This document shows positions 33,324 through 42,441 of a DNA stretch of 64,000 bases, piece after piece (position 1 is the first letter of the stretch; each line of letters begins with the position of its first letter). The position numbers and the translations under genes were made by a program. Source of the DNA: Candidatus Latescibacterota bacterium (GTDB taxonomy: Bacteria; Latescibacterota; UBA2968; UBA8231); contig JAGWBY010000002.1 of NCBI GenBank assembly GCA_021295675.1, positions 42,087 to 106,086 on the forward strand, written 5' to 3'. The notes beneath the pieces were generated by a model. That model was not told the origin of the DNA. It made no database searches and saw only the letters and a list, made by a program, of their open reading frames with translations.

Positions 33324-34436
33324 ATGGAACTGATGGATCTGCAAAAGGCGGGCTTGCTCTTGAGCGGCGCGATCTACGTGGGCAGCGTTTTCTGGCTGTG
33401 GCGCGGCTTGAGTAGGCGGCGGTCCGGCCCGGCCCTAGTTAGCGATCAGCCCTCGGTCAGCGCCATCGTCGCTGCGCGCGACGAGGAGGCAACTTTGCCG
33501 CACTGCTTGGACGCGCTCGCCCGCCAGGACTATCAGGGAGCGTTTGAAGTGATCGTCGTAGATGACCGTTCGCGCGACCGAACTTGGGACCTCATAGCCG
33601 CAAGGGCGGCGACTTGGCCGGCACTCAAGGGCGTGCAGGCCGCGCCAAATGGGCGGTTTAAGTGTCCGAAGAAAAGCGCGCTAGCCGAAGGAATTGCAGT
33701 GAGCAGTGGGGAGATTTTGCTCTTTACCGATGCGGATTGCTGCCCGCCCGCAGATTGGGTTAGCTCGATGGTGGCGCACTTTGCGCCAGAGGTTGGTTTA
33801 GTCGCCGGGTACGCGCGGCCTGATCCGGTCTCCAGCGTGCTAGCCAAGGTTTTGGCCGTGGACAATATCGGGGTTGGGGCGCTGGGGGTGGGCAGCTTTG
33901 GCATGGGGCACCCGCTGTCGTGTACGGGCCGCAATTTGGGCTACCGTCGCCAGGTGTACGATGAATTGGGCGGCTTCGCGCAAATAGGGCATCTGATCGG
34001 GGGAGACGATGTGTACTTCATGCGGTTGCTGAGTGCCCAAGGCCGGTGGGCTATGGCGTTTAATCGCTGGGCTGTCGTCCTTTCGCAGCCACCACCAGCT
34101 AAGCTCGCGGACGCGATTCAACAAAAGCTCCGGCACGCGGCCAAAGGAGGTCACTACAAAGGCCGCGCGTTCTATTTGGCCGTAGGCATCTATTTATTCC
34201 ACGGCTTTCTGGCTTGGGGGTTGGTGCAGATGCTCTGGACCCAAAGCTGGAATAGCTGGGTCTCGGGAGTGTGGTTTACGCGCTGGGCCGTTGACTTTTT
34301 GTTGCTCAAGCGGATGGCTGTGCCCGAGGAGCGCGCGCACCTGCGCTATTTGCCACTAGTGGAAGTTTTGTATATTCCCTATGTCCTAATCTTTACGGTC
34401 GTCGGCCGTTGGGGATGGTTTCGCTGGAAAACCTGA
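33324..34436 (+). CDS. Membrane-associated family 2 glycosyltransferase
   Basis: 370 residues. An N-terminal membrane segment (LLLSGAIYVGSVFWLW) precedes a GT-A domain with VSAIVAARDEEATLPHCL, VIVVDDRSRD, the DxD-like FTDADCCPP and GGDDVYFMR; the QxxRW motif is weakly represented (QQKLRHA). Three hydrophobic segments close the protein. It lies 9 bases after the Wzi-like gene and 13 bases before the radical SAM gene. It probably extends a lipid-linked or surface glycan, with sugar donor unknown. The second glycosyltransferase in this cassette has the same layout. Confidence 0.88.
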   Translation: MELMDLQKAGLLLSGAIYVGSVFWLWRGLSRRRSGPALVSDQPSVSAIVAARDEEATLPHCLDALARQDYQGAFEVIVVDDRSRDRTWDLIAARAATWPALKGVQAAPNGRFKCPKKSALAEGIAVSSGEILLFTDADCCPPADWVSSMVAHFAPEVGLVAGYARPDPVSSVLAKVLAVDNIGVGALGVGSFGMGHPLSCTGRNLGYRRQVYDELGGFAQIGHLIGGDDVYFMRLLSAQGRWAMAFNRWAVVLSQPPPAKLADAIQQKLRHAAKGGHYKGRAFYLAVGIYLFHGFLAWGLVQMLWTQSWNSWVSGVWFTRWAVDFLLLKRMAVPEERAHLRYLPLVEVLYIPYVLIFTVVGRWGWFRWKT

Positions 34437-34449
34437 TAAAGGAGCTGAT

Positions 34450-35517
34450 TTGGCCTACCTAATCACGCCTAAAGCACTGCCTCGCTACGTTCGGCGCTAC
34501 GCTCGTGCATTTTCTTGGAAGCGGCTGGGCAATTTTCTCGCCGTTTTGGCGTCTATGGGGCTATCGTGGATAACCCGCCGACCCATCGTGTGGGGACGTC
34601 CTTTTATGCTCATGGTCGAGCCTACTAACTTCTGCAACCTCAAGTGCCCTTTGTGCCCTTCGGGCAATGGCGAGATGCGTCGTCCCCGGGGCACGATGGG
34701 TTTGGAAGACTTCAAAAAGCTGGTTGACGAGCTCGGCGACGAGGCCTTCATGATGATGCTGTGGAACCAAGGCGAGCCGTATATCAACAAGTGCTTCAAC
34801 CAGATGGTGCGCTACGCCAGTGATCGCGGCATCTTCACCTTCACTAGCACCAACGGCCACTTCGTCCGCAGCCCGGAGCAGGCGCAGGCCATTGTCGAAT
34901 CCGGGCTGGACGAGATGATCGTCTCGCTGGATGGGGTTGACCAAGCCACGTACGAACAGTACCGGGTCGGCGGTCAGATCGAGCGCGTCTTTTCCGGGGT
35001 CCGCCTGCTGGTCGCAGCCAAAGAGGCGCTGGGGTCGCAGACGCCGCTGATCAACTTGCAATTCATCGTTATGAAACACAACGAGAACGATCTGGCCACG
35101 GCTGAAGTACTGGCCAAGGACCTGCGCGTTGACAAGTTCTTGGTCAAGACTGCCCAAGTTTACTCCGAGGCGGACGCCGAGGAGTTCCTGCCCGAGGACG
35201 AACAGTACAGCCGCTACGAGCACGCCGAGGACGAGTTGGTAGTCAAGGGGCAGCCTACGCGGGGTTGCAAGGTGCTGTGGTACAGCTCGATGGTCAATTG
35301 GAACGGAGCGGTCGCGCCCTGTTGCTTCGATAAGGACGTCGACTTTGGCATGGGGCAGGCCTTCAACGGTCGTTCTTTTGACGAGATCTGGCGCAGCCGG
35401 GCCTATATGGATTTTCGCCGTCAAGTCCTCGCCGACCGCAATAGCTTCGACATGTGCCGCAACTGTTCCGAAGGTTATCGAGGCATGTTTTCGCTGATCA
35501 AGGAAATCAAGGGCTGA
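34450..35517 (+). CDS. Radical SAM protein with SPASM-like C-terminal cluster domain
   Basis: 355 residues from a TTG start with AAAGGAG just upstream. The radical SAM cluster motif is CNLKCPLC (C-x3-C-x2-C, around residue 64), preceded by LMVEPTNF. The C-terminal third has extra cysteines (GCKVLW, APCCFDKD, CRNCSEGYRG) as in SPASM domains, which bind auxiliary Fe-S clusters. An N-terminal hydrophobic stretch (FLAVLASMGLSWI) suggests membrane association. It sits between two glycosyltransferases, sharing TGATG with the next. The substrate could be a sugar, lipid or peptide on the surface polymer; not determinable here. Confidence 0.88.
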   Translation: MAYLITPKALPRYVRRYARAFSWKRLGNFLAVLASMGLSWITRRPIVWGRPFMLMVEPTNFCNLKCPLCPSGNGEMRRPRGTMGLEDFKKLVDELGDEAFMMMLWNQGEPYINKCFNQMVRYASDRGIFTFTSTNGHFVRSPEQAQAIVESGLDEMIVSLDGVDQATYEQYRVGGQIERVFSGVRLLVAAKEALGSQTPLINLQFIVMKHNENDLATAEVLAKDLRVDKFLVKTAQVYSEADAEEFLPEDEQYSRYEHAEDELVVKGQPTRGCKVLWYSSMVNWNGAVAPCCFDKDVDFGMGQAFNGRSFDEIWRSRAYMDFRRQVLADRNSFDMCRNCSEGYRGMFSLIKEIKG

Positions 35518-36713
35518 TGCCCGCGTTGTCCGCGCCCGAATACTTCTTGGCATTCTGTGCGCTGGCCTACTTGCTCGGAGCTTGTTGGTTTATCACCGGG
35601 ATGCGCCGCCGTCCCGGCAATGCCAATGCCGAGCGCGTCCAGTTAGTCTCGGTCGTCGTCGCTGCCCGCGACGAAGCTGCGCACATCGCCTGCTGCCTGC
35701 ACACCCTGCTGGCGCAGGATTACCCCCAAAATCGCTACGAAATCATCGTCGTTGACGATGGTTCTACCGACGGTACTGGCCACATTGTGCGCGAGTTCAG
35801 CGGGGAGACGGCGTCCGTGCGCTTGCTAAGAACCGAAGGGTCGGGTTCTAAGAAAGCCGCGCTCAGCTTAGGGATTGCCGAAGCACGGGGAGAGGTGATT
35901 CTTACCACGGACGCCGATTGCGAGGTCGCTCCGGGATGGATTCGCGGCATGTTGTCGCACTTTGACGATGGGGTGGGCATGGTTATCGGCTTTTCGCAAA
36001 TCGGCTCGCCGTCCGAGATCAAGGGGTGGCGTCAGGGATACGAGGCCGTTGACTTTACCTGCTTGATGGCCTGCATATGCGGCAGCGCCGGTTGGGGGCA
36101 TCCCATGGCGGCCTCTGGGCAGAATTTGGCCTTTTTGCGGGAGGCGTTTTTCGACGTTGGCGGCTATAAAAAAATCATGCACCGGGCTTCTGGAGACGAT
36201 GTGCTGCTCATGCAGGCCATGCGCCGCTCGGGCCGGTGGTCCATTGTATTTGCCAACCAGCCAGCGACTTTTGTGCGGCATCCAGTGGCCACCTCTTGGG
36301 GTGGGTTATTCGGCCAGCGCAGCCGCTGGGCTTCCAATGCCCCGGTCCTCGCCCGCCTAGATCCGCACTTTTTCGTTTATATGCTGCTCACATACGTTTT
36401 GAACTGGGCGATGCTCATGGCCCCTTTGCTGTGCTTAGCCGGCTTGCTGGATCCCCTGTGGGCCTTAGGCGCGGTAGGGGCGAAAGTGGGGGGCGAGTGG
36501 AGTGTATTTAACGGTGGAATAGCACTGGCGGGTCGCCGCGAGTTGCGCCGCTATTTTCCCCTGTGGGCCTTGTTGCAGCCCCTGCACGTAGTTTTGGTCG
36601 GCACTATGGGCTGCTTGGGGATTTTCCGCTGGAAGGGCCGCGTCCACCTGTGGGGCCGGCGCGTGCGTGGGGCCGGTACCGGCGTTGAGCTATCCGAGCC
36701 GTCTCGACGCTGA
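35517..36713 (+). CDS. Membrane-associated family 2 glycosyltransferase
   Basis: 398 residues from ATG 35517, overlapping the radical SAM stop (TGATG); the longer open frame lies inside that gene. Motifs: SVVVAARDEAAHIACCL, IIVVDDGSTDGTG, TTDADCEVAPG, SGDDVLLMQ and QRSRW, the full D-D-D-QxxRW set of processive or chain-extending enzymes. One N-terminal and about three C-terminal membrane segments. It is a paralogue of the glycosyltransferase two genes upstream but keeps the QxxRW motif that one lacks. Confidence 0.9.
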   Translation: MPALSAPEYFLAFCALAYLLGACWFITGMRRRPGNANAERVQLVSVVVAARDEAAHIACCLHTLLAQDYPQNRYEIIVVDDGSTDGTGHIVREFSGETASVRLLRTEGSGSKKAALSLGIAEARGEVILTTDADCEVAPGWIRGMLSHFDDGVGMVIGFSQIGSPSEIKGWRQGYEAVDFTCLMACICGSAGWGHPMAASGQNLAFLREAFFDVGGYKKIMHRASGDDVLLMQAMRRSGRWSIVFANQPATFVRHPVATSWGGLFGQRSRWASNAPVLARLDPHFFVYMLLTYVLNWAMLMAPLLCLAGLLDPLWALGAVGAKVGGEWSVFNGGIALAGRRELRRYFPLWALLQPLHVVLVGTMGCLGIFRWKGRVHLWGRRVRGAGTGVELSEPSRR

Positions 36714-36729
36714 AGAGGGGGAAGTCGAG

Positions 36730-37383
36730 GTGGGGAAACGCGAAGTCGAGCGGGCACAGATCGTCTGCAGGGAACTAAAGAAAACCATTCCCGAACCGAG
36801 AGTAGAGCTCAACTACGACAATCCCTTGGAGTTGATGGTGGCCACCATGCTCGCGGCGCAGAGCACGGATGTCAAGGTCAACGAAGTCACCGCAGGGCTA
36901 TTCAAAAAATACCAGTGCGCAGCCGACTACGTGGCGGTGGCGGCCGAGGAATTGGAAGAGGATATCCGCTCAACCGGCTTCTACCGGCAAAAGGCCAAAA
37001 ATATCCGCGCGACCATGACGCTGCTCGTCGCCGAGCACAACGGACAAGTCCCCGGGCAGATGGACGCCTTGACCCGCTTGCCCGGCATCGGTCGCAAGAG
37101 TGCCAATGTCATTCTCGGCAATGTGTACGGTGTGTCTGGTATCGTGGTAGATACGCACGTGGGACGGGTGAGTCGGCGCTTGGGGCTAACCGCAGAAACG
37201 GATCCGGTCAAGGTTGAAATGGCCTTGGGGCAGCTCCTGCCGGCCGAGGAGTGGACGACTTTTGGCCAGCGCGTGGTTTTGCACGGTCGCTACGTGTGCA
37301 AGGCGCGCAAGCCTCTGTGCGACGAGTGCGCACTCATGCCGTATTGCGATTATTTTGCCAGTAGCCAGATCGAGAGGATTTAG
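36730..37383 (+). CDS. nth: Endonuclease III
   Basis: 217 residues from GTG 36730, preceded by AGGGGGA; this start gives the usual family length. Helix-hairpin-helix LPGIGRKSANVILGN with catalytic lysine, catalytic aspartate in VVDTHVGRVSRRLGL, and the [4Fe-4S] loop C-x6-C-x2-C-x5-C (CKARKPLCDECALMPYC). A base-excision glycosylase/AP lyase for oxidised pyrimidines. Its stop overlaps the stop of the convergent USP-EIIA gene by four bases. Confidence 0.96.
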   Translation: MGKREVERAQIVCRELKKTIPEPRVELNYDNPLELMVATMLAAQSTDVKVNEVTAGLFKKYQCAADYVAVAAEELEEDIRSTGFYRQKAKNIRATMTLLVAEHNGQVPGQMDALTRLPGIGRKSANVILGNVYGVSGIVVDTHVGRVSRRLGLTAETDPVKVEMALGQLLPAEEWTTFGQRVVLHGRYVCKARKPLCDECALMPYCDYFASSQIERI

Positions 37384-38660
37384 CGGCTAGGTTGCGGCAG
37401 GCGCTTGAGCACGGCGGTTATTTCCGCTGGCGTCTGCGAGGCGAGCATGTCGCGGTGGGTGGTGTCGGCATGCATTAAGGTCGCGATCTGGGCGAGGATC
37501 GGGATATAGCTGCGGTAGTTTTGTTCCGGGGTCAACAGCAGGAAAATGAAGTGCACCAGATCCGAGGTCGGACCTTCAAAGTCGATGCCCTGTCGGCAAA
37601 TTCCCAAACAGCCGATGATCCCCTCCAAATCGGGAATAGGCGCATGGGGAATGGCGGTGCTGTGCCCTAGCGAGGTCGAGCCTTTGCGCTCGCGGTCGAG
37701 CGCGGCCTCGAGCACGGTCTGGCGCTCGCTAGCGGGGATTTGCTTTTCTTCTATTAACGCATCGACCATCTGAGCGATGGCATCCCACTTGTCTTTGGGG
37801 GCGAGGTTCAAGCGGATGGTGTGTTCCCAGAAAATGCGACTTAGCTGCAAGTCGTTGGCCGCGGCCGAGCGGACCATTAGCACCGAACAGGGCACCTGAT
37901 AGGCGATCTCGTCCGGGATGGAGCCAGCGAGGTGTTCCTCTTGGCGCCAGTCGTTTGAGGCACCGAGCACGATCAAATCGTGGTCTTGCGCCCTTGCGAC
38001 GATAGCCGGGACCACATCGATGGCCGGGATCACCGTCAACGGCACATCGATTTTCAGTAACTCTAGCTGCAAGCGCGTGTCGGCGGCTAGCTGCGCACAG
38101 TAGCGCTGGAGGATGGGGTCGGAGGGGTCGCGGGAGTCGCGGACGATGCGGAGAATCTCCAGTTCGGCTCCCCAAGTTTGGGCCAGATCGTAGGCGATCT
38201 GCACGCCGACCAATGCGTGGTTGCCGCCGCCGAAAGGTACGAGAATCCGGCGTACCGGCCCGCGCTTTTTTTCTTTGAAGATCAGGGTGTCGACGTCGGT
38301 GTCCTTGGTGAGGGCACGATTGGGCGCGGAAAGGATGGCAGCTCGTTCGACATCGCCTTTCCAGGCCATGAGCATCATGTTGCAACTCCAGCGGTGGACG
38401 GCCTGTTGAATGGCACTTGTTACGTCTGCGCCCTCTTCGAGGTGCGCAATCGCGCCAATATTGCGGGCCATGGCCCGGTCGGCCAAAGCAGCGAGTGATT
38501 GGTCTATATCGGGTATAGGCTCGGCGTCGGGAGTGAGGATGTGGGTCAGGTGCAACTCTCCCCAAGGCGAGGGGGCAAGGGTCGCAGCCAAGTCGACGAG
38601 ATTGTGTTCTTGGTGAGGATTTTCGAGCGGGACTAGAATGCGAAGTTGAGCAGGTGACAT
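37380..38660 (-). CDS. Fusion of two universal stress domains with a PTS EIIA (PtsN-like) domain
   Basis: 426 residues. Residues 1-130 and ~135-270 are universal-stress domains; the second keeps the ATP-binding type pattern (ILVPFGGGNHALVGVQIA, LIVLGASNDW, PCSVLMVRSA), the first is diverged (LMAWKG). Residues ~280-426 are an EIIA-Ntr/Fru domain with phospho-accepting His339 in TAIPHAPI, plus ILAQIATLM. EIIA proteins of this class often regulate transport or stress in place of moving sugar. No PTS EI, HPr or permease gene is in the window. The fusion could link phosphorylation state to nucleotide sensing; this is inference. Confidence 0.85.
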   Translation of the reverse strand: MSPAQLRILVPLENPHQEHNLVDLAATLAPSPWGELHLTHILTPDAEPIPDIDQSLAALADRAMARNIGAIAHLEEGADVTSAIQQAVHRWSCNMMLMAWKGDVERAAILSAPNRALTKDTDVDTLIFKEKKRGPVRRILVPFGGGNHALVGVQIAYDLAQTWGAELEILRIVRDSRDPSDPILQRYCAQLAADTRLQLELLKIDVPLTVIPAIDVVPAIVARAQDHDLIVLGASNDWRQEEHLAGSIPDEIAYQVPCSVLMVRSAAANDLQLSRIFWEHTIRLNLAPKDKWDAIAQMVDALIEEKQIPASERQTVLEAALDRERKGSTSLGHSTAIPHAPIPDLEGIIGCLGICRQGIDFEGPTSDLVHFIFLLLTPEQNYRSYIPILAQIATLMHADTTHRDMLASQTPAEITAVLKRLPQPSR

Positions 38661-38818
38661 CTTTATCGTGAGGCGTCAAGCCGAGTAATAGCTCGGGCAG
38701 TGCTATTCTCTAAATATAAAACAGGCTGTCATCTTTTCCAGCCTTCTTTCTCGCGCAGTGGGGTTGCCAGCAGTGATGCGGTGCGGTTTGTTGTTGGCAG
38801 TTTAACTGGGAGGTTCGC

Positions 38819-39796
38819 GTGAGGATACTGATTACTGGCATTACCGGCCGCATTGGTGCCAACTTGGCCAAACAGCTCGTCGAGCGCGGCCATCAACTTC
38901 GCGGGTTGGTCTGGCCTCGAGATCCGCGAGTGGAAAATCTCAAGAAGATGCAGGTCGAACTCGTCGAAGGGAGTTTGACTGAACCGGCCACAGTGGAACA
39001 GGCGGTCGAGGGGATTGAGGCCGTCTATCACTTGGGGGCGGCCTTTCAGGGCGGTGGTCCCTTTACCGACGAGGAGTTTTTTGAGATCAACGTGCGCGGC
39101 ACGTTCAACATGCTGGAGGCCGTGCGTCGAGTGAAGGGAATGGGCCAATTCCTATTCGCCAGCTCGGACGCGCTCTACGACAAATACGTCCCCGGCGGCA
39201 TGAGCGCGCCTATTGATGAACAGACGCCGCGCGTGCCCAAGGGAGCGTATGCCTTGACTAAGGCGCTGGGCGAGGAATTGTGCAACGGCTATTGGCAGGG
39301 ATACCAAGTGCCGACGACGATTTTGCGTTTCGCCATGGTCTGGGCTGCCGACGAAATGTTGCAGTTTCCGCAGTTCTACCTGAGCAAGATGAAGGAGGTG
39401 CACCCGGAACTGGTGGCCCTGTGGCAGGGTGAGGAGTGCGCGGTGCTGCTAAAAGACCAGCGTGATCGTCCCTTCAAAAAGCACATCACCGATGTGCGCG
39501 ACATCGTGCATGGCTGCCTCTGCGCCTTGGGTAAAAAGAGGGCATTGGGCGAGACTTTCCAGCTAGCGGGCCCGCGCCCTTTCACTTGGGACGAGGTCAG
39601 TTACCGGCTCGCCGAATTGCGCGGCATACCCCATGTCGAAGCAGCTATACAGGCCACGCCCACCTTTTACGAGTTCAACCTGCGCAAGGCCGAGGAATAC
39701 CTAGGATTTAGCCCTAGTTACGACATCGTGCGGATGATGGTCGATGCGCTTAACTATCAGCGCGGTGAGGACATCGGGGTGTTGCCGCACGGCTGA
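38819..39796 (+). CDS. NAD-dependent epimerase/dehydratase-family SDR
   Basis: 325 residues from GTG 38819 with GGGAGG at 38808-38813. N-terminal Rossmann motif TGITGRIGANL, then YHLGAAF, FASSDALYD and YALTKALGEE (the Y-x3-K pair). Extended SDR family; substrate is likely a nucleotide sugar or sugar lactone but not fixed by the sequence. It stands between the USP-EIIA gene (divergent) and the receiver-like gene (convergent, 3-base gap). About 158 bases upstream hold a 6-base inverted repeat (AATAGC 38687-38692, GCTATT 38702-38707). Confidence 0.85.
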   Translation: MRILITGITGRIGANLAKQLVERGHQLRGLVWPRDPRVENLKKMQVELVEGSLTEPATVEQAVEGIEAVYHLGAAFQGGGPFTDEEFFEINVRGTFNMLEAVRRVKGMGQFLFASSDALYDKYVPGGMSAPIDEQTPRVPKGAYALTKALGEELCNGYWQGYQVPTTILRFAMVWAADEMLQFPQFYLSKMKEVHPELVALWQGEECAVLLKDQRDRPFKKHITDVRDIVHGCLCALGKKRALGETFQLAGPRPFTWDEVSYRLAELRGIPHVEAAIQATPTFYEFNLRKAEEYLGFSPSYDIVRMMVDALNYQRGEDIGVLPHG

Positions 39797-39799
39797 GGC

Positions 39800-40168
39800 T
39801 TAGGTCTCGTGCGGTACTAATTCTGTGGCGATGGCGGCGAGGACGTCTTCGGTGCGGAAGGGCTTGTAAAAAATGGGACACCCCTTGAGGGCTTGCAGCA
39901 CCTCTTGGAGGTCATCGGAGGGACGCCTTTGGCGCGACAGGAAGGCGATGACCTTGGTGTTGTCGAGCGAGCGACTCGCCGAGACAAAAGGGGCAGGGTC
40001 GTCAATCTCGACGCCGAGGAGGACCAAATCTGGAGCATTGAGTTGGTAATGGTCGAGTCCGTCGGCTAGTTGGTTGATGACTTCGACCTGATAGCCGGAC
40101 CGCTCAAGCAGTTCGGCGAGGGTTGCACCAAATATGGGATTGCGGTCGATAATAAGGATTTTGTACAA
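39800..40168 (-). CDS. Stand-alone receiver-like protein lacking the phospho-acceptor aspartate
   Basis: 122 residues from TTG 40168; no ATG is available in frame. The receiver fold is clear: ILIIDRNPIFGATLAELLE, APDLVLLGVEI, the switch serine region, and the conserved lysine in FYKPF. Where the phospho-acceptor aspartate is expected (LLD) this protein has Gly52, and the acidic pair near the N-terminus has only one Asp. It is therefore likely a pseudo-receiver that does not take phosphate and acts by protein contact. No output domain. A strong promoter for the next operon starts about 90 bases upstream on the other strand. Confidence 0.75.
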   Translation of the reverse strand: MYKILIIDRNPIFGATLAELLERSGYQVEVINQLADGLDHYQLNAPDLVLLGVEIDDPAPFVSASRSLDNTKVIAFLSRQRRPSDDLQEVLQALKGCPIFYKPFRTEDVLAAIATELVPHET

Positions 40169-40260
40169 TGCAATGGCTCTGGGTGAATTTGAAGCTGAAC
40201 GAAGGCTTACGGCTTAAAAAACTAAGGGGTGCGCTATACCTACGCAAGGCGGGACATTGC

Positions 40261-40289
40261 TTGACAATCCTATGAACCTCGGCTATACT
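40261..40289 (+). promoter_or_regulatory. Near-consensus sigma-70 promoter of the M20-isomerase-Dat operon
   Basis: TTGACA (40261-40266), 17-base spacer, TATACT (40284-40289). It predicts a start near 40296, 20 bases before the ATG, which is preceded by CGGAG. One of the best-matching promoters in the window. Confidence 0.8.
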
Positions 40290-40315
40290 GGCCGACCTAA
40301 AAAAGACGGAGATTT

Positions 40316-41671
40316 ATGCGGAGCAAAGAAGAATTAAAGGCCGCTGTCTGCGCGGCCATTGAGCGGCAGAGCGAGCAGATCATCGGGTTGGGAGAAGCCA
40401 TCATGGACCAACCTGAATTGGGCTTTAAGGAGGAACAGACGGCCCGCCGCGTTTGCGACAGTTTTGCCGATCTCGGATTGCAGTACGAGCGAGAACTGGC
40501 TCTGACCGGCGTGAAGGCCCGGCTCCAAGGGCGGCAATCGGGGCCGACGGTGGCGCTGATGGGCGAGCTCGATGCGCTCATCGTGCCCGATCACCCACGC
40601 GCCGATCCGACAACTGGGGCAGCACACGCCTGTGGCCACAACGCCCAGATCGCCGGGATGGTAGGGGCCGCTTACGGGCTTGTAGCAGCCGGCGTCAGCG
40701 AGGAACTGGCAGGAGAAATCGCGTTTTTCGCTGTCCCCGCCGAAGAATACGTCGAGATAGACTATCGCTTAGGACTCGTCGGAGAAGGCAAGATCGCATT
40801 CCTCGGCGGCAAGCCCGAACTGGTCGAATTGGGACACTTTGACGATGTAGATATGGCCGTGATGATCCACACCAGCAGTTCAGCCCAAAGCGAGGGGGCG
40901 GTGGGGATTGCCCGTTCGTCCAATGGCTTCTTGGCTAAGAACGTGCGTTTCATTGGCCGGGCCGCCCACGCTGGGGGTGCGCCGGAGAAAGGCGTCAACG
41001 CGCTTAGTGCGGCCACGCTCGCCCTCAGCGCGATTGACGCCCAGCGCGAGACCTTCCGCGACCAGGACTGCGTGCGAGTGCATCCGATCATCACCAAGGG
41101 GGGCGATCTGGTCAATATCATCCCAGCCGAGGTGCGGTTGGAAACTTATGTTCGCGCCCGCACCACCGAGGCGATGCTCGATGCGTCTCACAAGGTCGAT
41201 CGGGCGCTACGGGGAGCGGCGGTTGCCCTTGGCTGTTCGGTTGAGATCGAAACGGTGCCCGGCTACCTGCCGCTGTGCAATGATTCCGATTTAGGGCAGC
41301 TTTTTAAGGACAACGCTGCACAGGTTTTTGGCCCCGATCAGTATCGGGATTACCCCCACGGCGGCGGATCGACCGACGCTGGCGACCTCAGTCAGATTAT
41401 GCCCGTGCTGCACCCGGCTATGACCGGGGCCAGCGGCACGATCCACGGCCCCGATTGGGGGATTGCCGACCCTGCCGCTGGGTACCTCGCCCCGGCCAAG
41501 GTCTTGGCCATGATGGCCATCGACCTGCTGTACAGCGATGCCTCCACAGCACGGGACATCCTACAAAATCACGCGCCCAACATGAATAAGGACGAATATC
41601 TCCAGCAGCAAAAGGCACTCTTTCGCCGGGAGCTCTTTACCGGTGATCAAACAGGGGAGAATGCAACGTGA
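40316..41671 (+). CDS. M20-family amidohydrolase/aminoacylase
   Basis: 451 residues. Metal-binding motifs of the M20D type: GELDAL, HACGHNAQIAG, VPAEEYVE, RAAHAGGAPEKGVNAL and a final histidine in GTIHGPDWG. A lid/dimerisation domain lies at ~190-310. Relatives cleave N-acyl, p-aminobenzoyl-glutamate or similar amide bonds. Here it is first of three genes, overlapping the next by four bases, and a D-amino-acid aminotransferase follows, so an N-acyl amino acid or cell-wall derived amide is a reasonable substrate guess. Confidence 0.88.
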   Translation: MRSKEELKAAVCAAIERQSEQIIGLGEAIMDQPELGFKEEQTARRVCDSFADLGLQYERELALTGVKARLQGRQSGPTVALMGELDALIVPDHPRADPTTGAAHACGHNAQIAGMVGAAYGLVAAGVSEELAGEIAFFAVPAEEYVEIDYRLGLVGEGKIAFLGGKPELVELGHFDDVDMAVMIHTSSSAQSEGAVGIARSSNGFLAKNVRFIGRAAHAGGAPEKGVNALSAATLALSAIDAQRETFRDQDCVRVHPIITKGGDLVNIIPAEVRLETYVRARTTEAMLDASHKVDRALRGAAVALGCSVEIETVPGYLPLCNDSDLGQLFKDNAAQVFGPDQYRDYPHGGGSTDAGDLSQIMPVLHPAMTGASGTIHGPDWGIADPAAGYLAPAKVLAMMAIDLLYSDASTARDILQNHAPNMNKDEYLQQQKALFRRELFTGDQTGENAT

Positions 41672-42432
41672 AGCTCGGTATGGTTACCTATAATTTGGGT
41701 CGCAATTGGGATTTAGAGACGTTGATTGCCCATTGCGAAGAGACTGGTTTTGCTGGAGTGGAGCTGCGGACGACGCATGCCCACGGGGTCGAAGTGTCGC
41801 TTAGTGCAGCCGAGCGGGCCGAGGTCAAGAAGCGATTTGCCGACTCGGCGGTCGAGCTAGTGGGATTGGGCAGCGCTTTTGAATACGACGCCGTCGATCC
41901 GCAGGTGCTCCGAAGTCACATCGACGGGACCAAAGAATACGTGCGTTTGGCTCATGATCTCGGGGTTAGCGGAGTCAAGGTGCGCCCTAATAACGTCCAC
42001 GTAGATGAGGGGATCCCTATCGAGCAGACCTTGGAGCAGATCGGTGTCAGCTTGCGCGAGTGCGGCGAATTTGCCCGCGATCTAGGGGTGCAGATCCGCT
42101 TGGAGGTCCACGGTCGCACGACCTCGGATCCGGCCAACATCCGCAAAATACTCGACTACGCCGACCACGACAATGTCTTCGTCTGTTGGAATTCCAATCC
42201 GACGGACTTAGTTGACGGCTCCATCGACGGCAGTTTCGTCTCCTTACAGGAGGCCATTGCCTTGGTCCACATTACCGAGTTGTGGAACGATTATCCGTGG
42301 AAGCGGCTTTTCACCTTGCTGCGGCAGAGCGGCTACTCAGGTTATTGTCTCGCCGAAATCCCCGAAAGCCCAGACCCCCTGCGCCTGATGCACTATTATC
42401 GAGCCTTGTGGCAGGCCCTCGCCAAAGGATAG
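41668..42432 (+). CDS. Sugar phosphate isomerase/epimerase-like TIM-barrel protein
   Basis: 254 residues from GTG 41668, which overlaps the preceding TGA (GTGA). The AP-endonuclease-2-type TIM barrel is seen in GFAGVELRTTHAHGVEV, LEVHGRTTSDPANI, VFVCWNSNPTDL and HITELWNDYPW. These motifs carry the metal-binding Glu/His set of the family. The exact substrate is unknown. The tight operon links it to the amidohydrolase and aminotransferase. Confidence 0.82.
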   Translation: MKLGMVTYNLGRNWDLETLIAHCEETGFAGVELRTTHAHGVEVSLSAAERAEVKKRFADSAVELVGLGSAFEYDAVDPQVLRSHIDGTKEYVRLAHDLGVSGVKVRPNNVHVDEGIPIEQTLEQIGVSLRECGEFARDLGVQIRLEVHGRTTSDPANIRKILDYADHDNVFVCWNSNPTDLVDGSIDGSFVSLQEAIALVHITELWNDYPWKRLFTLLRQSGYSGYCLAEIPESPDPLRLMHYYRALWQALAKG

Positions 42433-42441
42433 CGAGGGGCG

